The translations under genes and the position numbers were made by a program. The notes under the pieces were generated by a model, which searched no databases, had not been told where the DNA came from, and saw only the letters and a program-made list of their open reading frames with translations. Positions 36,802-44,182 of a DNA stretch of 64,000 nucleotides are shown here, piece after piece. Each line of letters opens with the position of its first letter. Within the stretch, counting starts at the first letter, position 1. The DNA is from Sphingomonas chungangi (lineage in GTDB: Bacteria > Pseudomonadota > Alphaproteobacteria > Sphingomonadales > Sphingomonadaceae): NCBI RefSeq assembly GCF_013778325.1, contig NZ_JACEIB010000005.1, positions 18,322 to 82,321 on the forward strand, given 5' to 3'.

Positions 36802-37704
36802 TTACCAGAAGAAGTCCGGTATCTCGTCCACCACCGTGCCGCTGTAGATATCCACCAGCAACGCGTCGTTATAGTAGCGCACCCAGCGATAGCTGCCATA
36901 GGCAGGCGGCAGGCGGTAGTAGTCCGGATCGTCGATCCAGTAATCCTGCGCGAAGAAGATCGGGTCGATCCGGACACCGATCCCCCAGCGGCGATAGCCG
37001 CCGTGATAGCCCCAGGGGGTGCGGTACGGGCCTACGCGGAACGTATCGCGGTGGGAATCGCGCCAGCCGCGCCAGTCGTAGCGGCGATCGCTGCGCCAGT
37101 TGTTGTTCCAGCCGCCACGGCCGCGATCCCAGCCACCGGGGCGGCCGCCACCATTCTGCCAGTCCGGCCGGCCATCACGGTTGCGATCCCAGTTGCCGTC
37201 GGGGCGGCCGTCATGGTTCCGGTCCCAATTTCCATCGGGGCGCCCGTCGTGATTCTGGTCCCATCCGCCCGGACGGTCGCCGGGGCGGTTGCTCCAGTCC
37301 TGGCGCTGCGCGGTGCCGCGATCGTTGCGCCACACCTGCACGCCATTGTCCGGCCGGCCGTAGACGCGATGGCCGCCATCCGGCGCGCCGCCCTGCGGCT
37401 GGAAGCCGGGATTGCCCTGCGGAGGCCGACCATGATCCCCGCCGAAGCTGCCTTGCGGCGTCGGCGGACGCTGGAAATCGGGCCGCTGTGCCGGCTGCGG
37501 CGACGGAGCGTGAACCTGCGGCGCGCCGCCGCCCTGAGGACCGCCGCCGCGATTGCCGCCATCACCGCGCGATTCGTGACCGCCGTGGTCTCCTCCGCGA
37601 TCACCGCCGCCGCCATGGTGCCAGCCGCTGTCCGGCCTGTCCTGCGCCATGGCCGGCACGGCGGCAACCGATGCCAGAAGCAGCGCACCTATCATCAGTC
37701 GCAT
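36802..37704 (-). CDS. RcnB-family periplasmic protein 2 with Gly/Asn/Pro-rich insert
   Basis: 300 aa from the ATG at 37704. The signal peptide (RLMIGALLLASVAAVPAMAQ) is followed by a disordered region rich in Gly, His, Pro and Gln (about 22-150). A 12-residue tandem repeat then appears (units like NHDGRPDGNWDR, two and a half copies, DNA at about 37180-37262). The RcnB domain closes the protein: VGVRIDPIFFAQDYWIDDPDYYRL and RWVRYYNDALLVDIYSGTVVDEI. Each repeat contains D-x-N-x-D-G-x-x-D, a calcium-loop-like pattern. Function unknown; metal binding is inferred. Confidence 0.8.
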   Translation of the reverse strand: MRLMIGALLLASVAAVPAMAQDRPDSGWHHGGGGDRGGDHGGHESRGDGGNRGGGPQGGGAPQVHAPSPQPAQRPDFQRPPTPQGSFGGDHGRPPQGNPGFQPQGGAPDGGHRVYGRPDNGVQVWRNDRGTAQRQDWSNRPGDRPGGWDQNHDGRPDGNWDRNHDGRPDGNWDRNRDGRPDWQNGGGRPGGWDRGRGGWNNNWRSDRRYDWRGWRDSHRDTFRVGPYRTPWGYHGGYRRWGIGVRIDPIFFAQDYWIDDPDYYRLPPAYGSYRWVRYYNDALLVDIYSGTVVDEIPDFFW

Positions 37705-37816
37705 CCTGCTATCCCTCTCGTTCGTCGACGGCGCCCAATACGCCTCATGATCGCCTTTGTGCCAGATCGCGGCTGACAAGCCGCTGAATTAGTCTGTCAG
37801 CAACGCGACAGCTTAC

Positions 37817-38356
37817 TCAGGGCTTGCCGGTGAGCGCGGGAACGGCGCGCGCCGCATCGGCCGGATCGATGCCCGGCGGTGGCGCCGCCAGGATCGTTTC
37901 CTCTCCGCGCGCCGCCCGCGCTGCGCGCTGGATCGCGCGGATCAGACGCGGCTGCACGCCACAGCGGCAGAGGTTGGTAATGGCCGCCCCGATCTCGGCG
38001 TCGCTCGGCGAGGGATTGGCGGAGAGGAGAGCTGCCGCCGCCATCACGATGCCCGGCGTGCAGAAGCCGCACTGGATCGCGCCTTCCGCCACCATCGCCT
38101 GCTGAACAGGATGCCCGCGATCGCGTGACAACGCCTCGATGGTGGTAACGAAGGTGCCTTCCGCATGCGCGGTCGGCAGCAGGCAGGAGCGCACCGCCTT
38201 TCCGTCGACATGCACGGTGCAGGCCCCGCATTCGCCGGTGCCGCAACCATATTTGGTACCGGTGAGGTTGGAGACGTCGCGCAACGCGAAGAGCAGCGGC
38301 GTATCAGGCGCCAGTCGATAGCGCACCGGCTGCCCGTTGACGGTAAGGTCGGTCAA
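37817..38356 (-). CDS. [2Fe-2S] subunit of a molybdenum hydroxylase-like dehydrogenase (IorA type)
   Basis: 179 aa. The plant-type ferredoxin cluster cysteines are in KYGCGTGECGACTVHVDGKAVRSC, and the second, helical cluster is in QCGFCTPGIVMAA and NLCRCGVQPRLI. This matches the small subunit of isoquinoline 1-oxidoreductase and related molybdopterin hydroxylases. The large molybdopterin subunit, which normally follows, is absent: the next gene is rcnB-like. The gene is translationally coupled to an upstream slipin (4-bp overlap). A protein with this subunit alone could pass electrons to an enzyme encoded elsewhere. Confidence 0.86.
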   Translation of the reverse strand: MTDLTVNGQPVRYRLAPDTPLLFALRDVSNLTGTKYGCGTGECGACTVHVDGKAVRSCLLPTAHAEGTFVTTIEALSRDRGHPVQQAMVAEGAIQCGFCTPGIVMAAAALLSANPSPSDAEIGAAITNLCRCGVQPRLIRAIQRAARAARGEETILAAPPPGIDPADAARAVPALTGKP

Positions 38357-39117
38357 TCCCTGCGAACCGCGAGCGCCTTGGCGGCTTCGAGCAGTTCGAC
38401 GGGTAGCATCGCGATGACCGTCGAATTATGCTCGGCCCCGATCTCGGACAGCGTCTGCAGCCGCCGCAGCTCCAGCGCGCCGGCGCTCGATCCGATCATC
38501 GCCGCCGCCTCGGCCAGCTTGGCGGCGGCTTCGTTCTCGCCTTCCGCCTTGATGATGCGCGCGCGCTTCTCGCGGATCGCCTCGGCCTCGCGGGCGATGG
38601 CGCGCTGCATATTCTCGGGGATATCGAGATCCTTCAGCTCGACGGCATCGACCGCGACGCCCCATTGCTCGACCGCCTTGGCGAGCATCCCCATCAGCCG
38701 CTCGTTGATGACGACGCGGTCCTTGAGCAACTGGTCGAGATCGGCCTGGCCGATCGTATCGCGCAAGCCGGTCTCGGCCGCCTGCAGAACGGCGCGCTGC
38801 CACGCCTCCACCACGGTGATGACCCGCGTCGGGTTGGTCGCACGGAACCATAGCACCGCGTTGACCCGCACCGCCACGCCGTCCCGCGTGACCGTCTCCT
38901 GCGTGTCGAGCGCCAGCGTGATGGTGCGCATGTCCACCTTCACCGCGCGATCGACCACGGGGATCAGCCAGTACCAGCCGGGGCCCTTGGGTTCCTTGAC
39001 GCGGCCCAGGCGGAAGACGACGGCGCGCTCATATTCCTGGTTGATGCCGAAGCTCTTGAGTGCGGCGACGAGGAGGAGAAAGAGCGGCACGACCAGCACG
39101 CTCAGGGTGGGCATCAT
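38353..39117 (-). CDS. Slipin (stomatin/prohibitin-family membrane protein)
   Basis: 254 aa. An N-terminal hydrophobic hairpin (LSVLVVPLFLLLVAALKSFG) is followed by the SPFH domain: EYERAVVFRLGRVKEPKGPG, IPVVDRAVKVDMRT and DVELKDLDIPENMQRAIAREAEAIREKRARI, and a coiled-coil tail. Slipins form inner-membrane oligomers and usually pair with an NfeD-type protein, which is missing here. Instead the stop overlaps the start of the [2Fe-2S] subunit gene. The start is ATG 39117 or 39114. Confidence 0.9.
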   Translation of the reverse strand: MMPTLSVLVVPLFLLLVAALKSFGINQEYERAVVFRLGRVKEPKGPGWYWLIPVVDRAVKVDMRTITLALDTQETVTRDGVAVRVNAVLWFRATNPTRVITVVEAWQRAVLQAAETGLRDTIGQADLDQLLKDRVVINERLMGMLAKAVEQWGVAVDAVELKDLDIPENMQRAIAREAEAIREKRARIIKAEGENEAAAKLAEAAAMIGSSAGALELRRLQTLSEIGAEHNSTVIAMLPVELLEAAKALAVRRD

Positions 39118-39207
39118 GACGGGCGCCTCTCGATCATGCCGGCTCGGGCCGGCAATGCGAGTCTAGGCGCGATCCCGATCGGTTGGAAGTGGATGCCCGG
39201 ACGCAGA

Positions 39208-39245
39208 AAGGCCCGGCCTGCGCTCTTCGGCGCGGACCGGGCCTT
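39208..39245 (-). terminator. Hairpin terminator of the cold-shock gene
   Basis: AAGGCCCGG (39208-39216) pairs with CCGGGCCTT (39237-39245). On the minus strand the stem is followed by a short TTCTG-type tract. It lies 23 bases beyond the stop of the cold-shock gene and separates it from the slipin gene. Confidence 0.55.
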
Positions 39246-39268
39246 CGGCATCCCCCTCCGGGAAAGGA

Positions 39269-40045
39269 TCAGTCGTGAACGACGCTCAGGTTCACCGCCG
39301 CATACTTGCCGCGACGATCGACCTCGAGCTCGAACTCGAGCCGGTCGCCCTCGTTGAGCGAGGTCATGCCGGCGCGCTCCACAGCCGAGATGTGCACGAA
39401 CGCATCCGGCTGGCCGTCGTCGCGCTGGATGAAGCCAAAGCCCTTCATCGGGTTGAAGAACTTCACGGTGCCCGACGCCTTCTCGCCGGTGAGCTGGCGG
39501 GCAGGGGCGCGGGGCGCCTCGGTGACCGGCAGCGCTTCGCCCTCGATCTTCAGATCGCTGGCCGAAACCTTGCCGCCGCGATCGACGAGCGTGAAGGCCA
39601 GCGTCTGGCCCTCGGCCAGGCCGGCGAGGCCCGCCTGCTCAACGGCCGAGATGTGTACAAACACGTCCTCGCCGCCATCATCACGGACGATGAAGCCGAA
39701 ACCCTTCTGGCCGTTGAAGAACTTCACGGTGCCCTTGGCTTCGCCGATCACCTGGGCGGGCATGCCGCCGCCGCGCGGGCCGCCGAAGCCGCCGCCGCCG
39801 CCGCGGAAACCGCCGCCGCCGCCGCCGCCGCCGAAGCCGCCACGACCACCGCCGCCGCCGCCGAAGCGATCGCCGCCGCCACCGAAGCGGTCACCACCGC
39901 CGAAGCCGCCGCCACCGCCGAAGCGGTCGCCACCACCAAAGCCGCCGCCGCCATAGCTGCTGCCGCCACCGAAATCGTCGCCGCCGAAGCCGTCGCGCTT
40001 GTCCCTGCCGCCGCGCTGCCCGCGCCGCCCACGATCAAAACTCAT
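39269..40045 (-). CDS. Glycine-rich protein with two cold-shock domains
   Basis: 258 aa from the ATG at 40045. Residues about 1-95 are an RG/FGGG-rich low-complexity tract with units such as GGGDRFGGGG. The first cold-shock domain (about 100-165) has KGTVKFFNGQKGFGFIVRDD and EDVFVHISAVEQAGL; the second (about 190-258) has SGTVKFFNPMKGFGFIQRDD and DAFVHISAVERAGM. Both keep the RNP1 (KGFGFI) and RNP2 (VFVHIS, AFVHIS) RNA-binding motifs. Double-domain Csp proteins are typical of alphaproteobacteria; the long N-terminal Gly-rich tract is unusual. It diverges from terC. Confidence 0.9.
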   Translation of the reverse strand: MSFDRGRRGQRGGRDKRDGFGGDDFGGGSSYGGGGFGGGDRFGGGGGFGGGDRFGGGGDRFGGGGGGRGGFGGGGGGGGFRGGGGGFGGPRGGGMPAQVIGEAKGTVKFFNGQKGFGFIVRDDGGEDVFVHISAVEQAGLAGLAEGQTLAFTLVDRGGKVSASDLKIEGEALPVTEAPRAPARQLTGEKASGTVKFFNPMKGFGFIQRDDGQPDAFVHISAVERAGMTSLNEGDRLEFELEVDRRGKYAAVNLSVVHD

Positions 40046-40286
40046 GCTGGAATAATCTTTCCCGGGTCGCCCAATATCTCGTTGGAGAACCTGCGCCGGG
40101 CGAGCGCATGATCCTCCGGGCGCGAAAGTAGACGCGCGCTTATTGCGAGTCATAACGGATTATCCACAGGCCTGCGAGCCATTTCATCGTGGGTTCAGGC
40201 CGGTGCGCCGCCGAGTGGCATGTTTGCAACGCTCCAACATGGAAATGCTTGGCGAGACGCCCCGACTCGGGCAGCTAGGGCTGGTC

Positions 40287-41057
40287 ATGCAGTCGATCCT
40301 CTCGCTCCTCGCCGATCCCGGCGCCTGGGCCGCCCTCGCCACACTCGTCGTGATGGAGGTCGTGCTGGGTGTCGACAATCTCGTCTTCGTCTCGATTCTC
40401 TCGAATCGCCTGCCACCCGACCAGCAGACGCGCGCAAGGCGAATCGGCATCGGACTGGCGCTGATTCTGCGCCTCGCCTTGCTCGCCACGATCAGCTGGC
40501 TGGTCGGGCTGACCAGGCCGGTGATTGATCTCGGCCTGCACGGCCCGCTGGTCGACGGCCATCCCGCCTTCGAAACCGCTTTCTCGCTGCGTGACCTGAT
40601 CCTGCTCGGCGGTGGCCTGTTCCTGATCTGGAAGGCGACCAAGGAAATCCACCACACCATGTCCACCGACGGGGAGGGCCATGGCGAGGCCAGCGCCAAG
40701 AGCGGCCTCTCCTTCGGCTCGGCGATCGCGCAGATCATTGCGCTCGACATCGTCTTCTCGATCGATTCGATCCTCACCGCCGTCGGCATGACCAGCGAGC
40801 TGCCGATCATGGTCGTGGCCGTGGTGATCGCAGTCGGGCTGATGATGGTCGCCGCCGATCCGCTGGCGCGCTTCATATCGAAAAATCCCACGGTCGTGAT
40901 GCTGGCGCTGGGCTTCCTGCTGATGATCGGCGCGGTGTTGATCGCCGATGCCTTCGGGGTGCATATCCCCAAGGGCTATATCTACGCCGCGATGGCCTTT
41001 TCGGGTGGGGTCGAGGCGCTCAACATGGCGGCGCGCAAGCGCAAGACGAAGCGCTGA
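40287..41057 (+). CDS. TerC-family integral membrane protein
   Basis: 256 aa from the ATG at 40287 with AGGG 7 bases upstream. About seven transmembrane helices. The TerC motif [23 protein letters not shown] carries the conserved acidic residues in the membrane, and [19 protein letters not shown] is the symmetrical second half. These proteins are implicated in manganese efflux for metalation of secreted enzymes (the MeeF/MeeY group) or tellurite resistance. The gap upstream (241 bases) separates it divergently from the cold-shock gene. Confidence 0.88.
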   Translation: MQSILSLLADPGAWAALATLVVMEVVLGVDNLVFVSILSNRLPPDQQTRARRIGIGLALILRLALLATISWLVGLTRPVIDLGLHGPLVDGHPAFETAFSLRDLILLGGGLFLIWKATKEIHHTMSTDGEGHGEASAKSGLSFGSAIAQIIALDIVFSIDSILTAVGMTSELPIMVVAVVIAVGLMMVAADPLARFISKNPTVVMLALGFLLMIGAVLIADAFGVHIPKGYIYAAMAFSGGVEALNMAARKRKTKR

Positions 41058-41067
41058 CCCGCACATT

Positions 41068-41150
41068 CCGTTCGTCCTGAGCGAAGTCGAAGGACGGGCC
41101 GCAAACGACATCGCTGAAGCCCGCACTTCGACTTCGCTCATTGCGAACGG
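41068..41150. repeat. Inverted repeat with CCGTTCG ends
   Basis: CCGTTCGTCCTGAGCGAAGT at 41068 onwards and ACTTCGCTCATTGCGAACGG ending at 41150 are imperfect complements over about 32 bases. It belongs to the same broad type as 3631-3720 (CCGTTCG...CGAACGG ends, CTTCGAC core). It separates terC and the RNase D gene. Confidence 0.72.
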
Positions 41151-41205
41151 GGTTTTGGGCGGCTGGGCCATTGAGCGCGGCCTTGCAACGGCCTATGCGC
41201 GGGCC

Positions 41206-41826
41206 ATGACCGTGCATTTTCATGAAGAAGACCTGCCCGCCGACGTTTTCGCGCCAGGCGCGAGTGTGGCCGTCGATACCGAGACGATGGGGCTGATCAC
41301 GCCGCGCGATCGCCTGTGCGTCGTGCAGATTTCGGACGGGAGCGGCGACGAGCATCTCGTCCGCTTCGCGCCCGGCAGCGACTATGCAGCGCCAAACCTG
41401 CGCACCGTGCTGGCCGATCCGGACCGGCTCAAGCTCTATCATTTCGCACGCTTCGATCTCGCGGCGATCCGCTATTACCTGAACACAGTGGCGGCGCCGG
41501 TCTATTGCACCAAGATCGCCAGCCGGCTGATCCGCACCTACACCGATCGCCATGGCCTGAAGGAGCTGGTGCGCGAGCTGCTCGGGCAGGAAGTCTCCAA
41601 GGTACAGCAATCGTCCGACTGGGGCGCTCCGGACCTGTCCGACGCACAAAAGGACTACGCCGCTTCCGATGTCCGCTTCCTCCACCAGATGAAGGAAAAG
41701 CTGGACGAGCGGCTGATCCGCGAAGGCCGGATGCATCTGGCGCAGGCCTGCTTCGATTTTCTCCCCGCGCGCGCGGAGTTGGACCTCGCCGGCTGGCCCG
41801 AGATCGATATCTTCGCCCATGCGTGA
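41206..41826 (+). CDS. rnd: Ribonuclease D-like 3'-5' exonuclease
   Basis: 206 aa, the short, single-domain RNase D form. The DEDD-type exonuclease residues are visible: Asp and Glu in VAVDTETMGL, Asp in FARFDLAAI and Tyr-x3-Asp in DYAASDVRFL. The HRDC domains of E. coli RNase D are missing, as in many alphaproteobacterial homologues. It trims structured RNA 3' ends. The start is the ATG at 41206. It is followed by the second long hairpin and then lptC. Confidence 0.86.
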   Translation: MTVHFHEEDLPADVFAPGASVAVDTETMGLITPRDRLCVVQISDGSGDEHLVRFAPGSDYAAPNLRTVLADPDRLKLYHFARFDLAAIRYYLNTVAAPVYCTKIASRLIRTYTDRHGLKELVRELLGQEVSKVQQSSDWGAPDLSDAQKDYAASDVRFLHQMKEKLDERLIREGRMHLAQACFDFLPARAELDLAGWPEIDIFAHA

Positions 41827-41834
41827 TTTGATTC

Positions 41835-41914
41835 CCGCACCGGCCCGCTCCCCCACCCGGCCTCCCATTCAGGATACGCTGTGGAAGGCCGGGTGGGGGA
41901 GCGGGCCGGTGCGG
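41835..41914. repeat. Long hairpin element, copy 2
   Basis: 80 bases. The arms CCGCACCGGCCCGCTCCCCC and GGGGGAGCGGGCCGGTGCGG pair fully, and the loop contains AGGATACGCTGT as in copy 1. It lies between rnd and lptC, 8 bases after the rnd stop. Confidence 0.88.
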
Positions 41915-41933
41915 CTTTCCTTCGGAAACAAGA

Positions 41934-42605
41934 ATGCCTGATCCGGTCGCCGGCCCCCTGTCCGACGTCGCGCGCGCCGAGCGGCGCAAGCGGCGGACAT
42001 GGGCGATGCCGGGATCGAGCCACGACCGGATCATCGCGGTGGCGCGGTTGACGCTGCCCGCCTCGGTGCTGATTCTCGTGCTGGCGCTGGGCTTTGCGCC
42101 GCTCACCTCGGGCCGCGACATCTCGTTCGTACTCTCCAAGGACCGCGTCGCCGTCGCCAAGGAGCGAATGCGGGTTTCGCAGGCCCGCTATCGCGGCGAG
42201 GACGACAAGGGCCAGCCCTTCTCGCTCACCGCCACGTCGGCGGTGCAGCAGACTTCGGCCGATCCGGTCGTGAAGCTCGACACGCTGGCGGCAAACATCG
42301 CGCTGCAGGGCGGCCCGGCGACGCTGACCGCGCCCAAGGGCACCTACAACATGAACAACCAGAAGGTCGGGCTGGACGGGCCGGTCGCCTTCCGCAGCGC
42401 CGATGGCTACCAGCTCGACACGCACGACGTCGATCTCGACATGCAGACCCGCAAGCTAGCCAGCCGCAACCCGGTGACCGGCAAGATGCCGCTCGGCAAT
42501 TTCAGCGCCGACCGGATGGATGCCGATCTCGATGGCAAGGTCGTGGTGCTGAACGGCCATGCCCGCTTGCATATCACCCAGCAAAAAGCCACATCGCCGA
42601 AATGA
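41934..42605 (+). CDS. lptC: LPS export protein LptC
   Basis: 223 aa. One N-terminal transmembrane helix at about 40-58 (RLTLPASVLILVLALGFAPL) anchors a beta-jellyroll with the repeated LDTLAANIAL/LTAPKGTYN/VGLDGPVAF pattern characteristic of LptC. It bridges the LptBFG transporter to LptA in the transport of LPS or, in sphingomonads, possibly other outer-membrane lipids such as glycosphingolipids. Sequence conservation is low in this family; adjacency to lptA and lptB makes the call firm. The stop overlaps lptA by ATGA. Confidence 0.88.
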   Translation: MPDPVAGPLSDVARAERRKRRTWAMPGSSHDRIIAVARLTLPASVLILVLALGFAPLTSGRDISFVLSKDRVAVAKERMRVSQARYRGEDDKGQPFSLTATSAVQQTSADPVVKLDTLAANIALQGGPATLTAPKGTYNMNNQKVGLDGPVAFRSADGYQLDTHDVDLDMQTRKLASRNPVTGKMPLGNFSADRMDADLDGKVVVLNGHARLHITQQKATSPK

Positions 42606-43198
42606 CCCTTCGTCACGCAGCGCCGTTTCTCGCTCTCCTGATCGCCGGCGCCGCGACGGCGCAGCAGGCCAAGGCGCCGGCCAGGCATGACAGCAATGCG
42701 CCGGTCGATTTCGACGCGGATCATATGGAGGTCCACGATCTCGAGCATCGCGCCTTCCTGACCGGCAATGTCCGCGCCGTGCAGCAGGACATGACGCTGA
42801 CCGCAGACCGAGTGACCGCCAACTATACCGGCAGCATGGCGAACAGCGGGCCGAGCGGCGGCGGCAGCCCGCAGGTCCATCGCATGGACGCAACCGGCCA
42901 CGTCGTCGTCACCCGGCCGACCGAGGTGGCGCATGGCGATTACGGCATCTACGATCTCGACAAGCGGCTGGTGACCTTGATCGGCAAGGTAACGCTCGAT
43001 CGCACCGGCCCCAATGCCAGCACGGTGCGCGGCGGGCGCCTGGTGATCAACCTCAACACCAACCAGGCCACCATGGATGGCGGCGCGGTCGGCGGCAATG
43101 GATCGACCGGCAAGGGCGGGCGCGTCTCGGGTCGCTTCACCGTGCCCCAGAAGAACGACAATTCGGCCACGCCCGCGGCGAAACCGGCCGGCAAATAA
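42602..43198 (+). CDS. lptA: Periplasmic LPS-transport protein LptA
   Basis: 198 aa. The signal peptide TLRHAAPFLALLIAGAATAQ is followed by the OstA-type jellyroll: PVDFDADHMEVHDLEHRAFLTGNV, MTLTADRVTANYTG and GHVVVTRPTEVAHGDYGIYDL. LptA oligomerises into the periplasmic bridge. The C-terminal tail is rich in Gly, Asn and Ser and probably disordered. It overlaps lptC (ATGA) and precedes lptB by 74 bases. Confidence 0.9.
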   Translation: MTLRHAAPFLALLIAGAATAQQAKAPARHDSNAPVDFDADHMEVHDLEHRAFLTGNVRAVQQDMTLTADRVTANYTGSMANSGPSGGGSPQVHRMDATGHVVVTRPTEVAHGDYGIYDLDKRLVTLIGKVTLDRTGPNASTVRGGRLVINLNTNQATMDGGAVGGNGSTGKGGRVSGRFTVPQKNDNSATPAAKPAGK

Positions 43199-43272
43199 GC
43201 CGGCCCACCCCGTCGGGGCTTGATCGCTATGCACGAAGCCTGCCACATGCCGCCGGCATTCATAAGGCGCCC

Positions 43273-44046
43273 ATGAACGACACGATCCTCTCCCCCCGCG
43301 AAAGCTCCCCGACGCCGCCGGCGACGCGGGCGCTGTCGATCGTCTCGATCGCCAAAGCCTATGATTCACGCCCCGTGCTGCAGGATGTCAGCATGGAGGT
43401 GGCGCGCGGCGAAGTGGTCGGCCTGCTCGGCCCCAACGGCGCCGGCAAGACGACCTGCTTCTATTCGGTGATGGGCTTGGTGAAGCCCGACGCCGGGCGC
43501 ATCCTGCTCGACGGCGAGGACATCACCGCGCTGCCGATGTACCGCCGCGCGATCCTGGGCCTCGGCTATCTGCCGCAGGAAACCTCGATCTTCCGCGGCC
43601 TCACGGTCGCGCAGAACATCTCCTCGGTGCTGGAGCTGTCCGAATCCGATCCCGCGCGCCGGGCGGAGCGGCTCGATACGCTGCTGGCCGAATTCCACAT
43701 CGAGCATCTGCGCGACGCCAAGGCCACCGCGCTGTCGGGCGGCGAGCGGCGGCGCTGCGAGATCGCCCGCGCGCTGGCCGGCGATCCCTCGATCATGCTG
43801 CTCGACGAACCCTTCGCCGGCATCGACCCGATCTCGATCGGCGACATCCGCGAACTGGTGCGCGATCTGAAGCGCCGCGACATCGGCGTGCTGATCACCG
43901 ACCACAATGTCCGCGAGACGCTCGACATCGTCGATCGCGCCTGCATCATCTACGATGGCAAGGTGCTGTTCCAGGGCTCGCCGGCAGCGCTGGTCGCCAA
44001 CCCCGACGTGCGCCGTCTCTATCTCGGCGAGGGCTTCGAGCTCTGA
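43273..44046 (+). CDS. lptB: LPS export ABC transporter ATPase LptB
   Basis: 257 aa. Walker A GPNGAGKTT at about 53-61, Q-loop YLPQETSIF, signature ALSGGERRR at about 153-161, Walker B IMLLDEPFAGIDP and the H-loop ITDHNVRETL are all present. It powers extraction of LPS from the inner membrane with LptF and LptG, which are not in this window. The context lptC-lptA-lptB-rpoN is the standard proteobacterial order. Confidence 0.95.
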   Translation: MNDTILSPRESSPTPPATRALSIVSIAKAYDSRPVLQDVSMEVARGEVVGLLGPNGAGKTTCFYSVMGLVKPDAGRILLDGEDITALPMYRRAILGLGYLPQETSIFRGLTVAQNISSVLELSESDPARRAERLDTLLAEFHIEHLRDAKATALSGGERRRCEIARALAGDPSIMLLDEPFAGIDPISIGDIRELVRDLKRRDIGVLITDHNVRETLDIVDRACIIYDGKVLFQGSPAALVANPDVRRLYLGEGFEL

Positions 44047-44072
44047 TGTGTGGTCCGGCTACGCCGGACCGG

Positions 44073-44157
44073 GCTGCACCGGCCCGCTCCCCCACCCAGC
44101 CTCCCGACAGAATGATACTGGATCGGGAGGCTGGGTGGGGGAGCGGGCCGGTGCAGC
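44073..44157. repeat. Long hairpin element, copy 3
   Basis: 85 bases. The arms GCTGCACCGGCCCGCTCCCC and GGGGAGCGGGCCGGTGCAGC pair fully, with compensatory changes relative to copy 2 (C-G to T-A in the outer arm, and CCGGCCT/AGGCCGG to CCAGCCT/AGGCTGG). It lies between lptB and rpoN, 26 bases before the rpoN ATG. Confidence 0.88.
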
Positions 44158-44182
44158 GTATCCGCGCTAGCGGATACAGATC

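Noticed and set aside
39275-40111. A plus-strand frame rich in Ala and Glu opposite the cold-shock gene
   Set aside because: It is the complement of Gly/Phe codons in the glycine-rich tract and lacks any domain.
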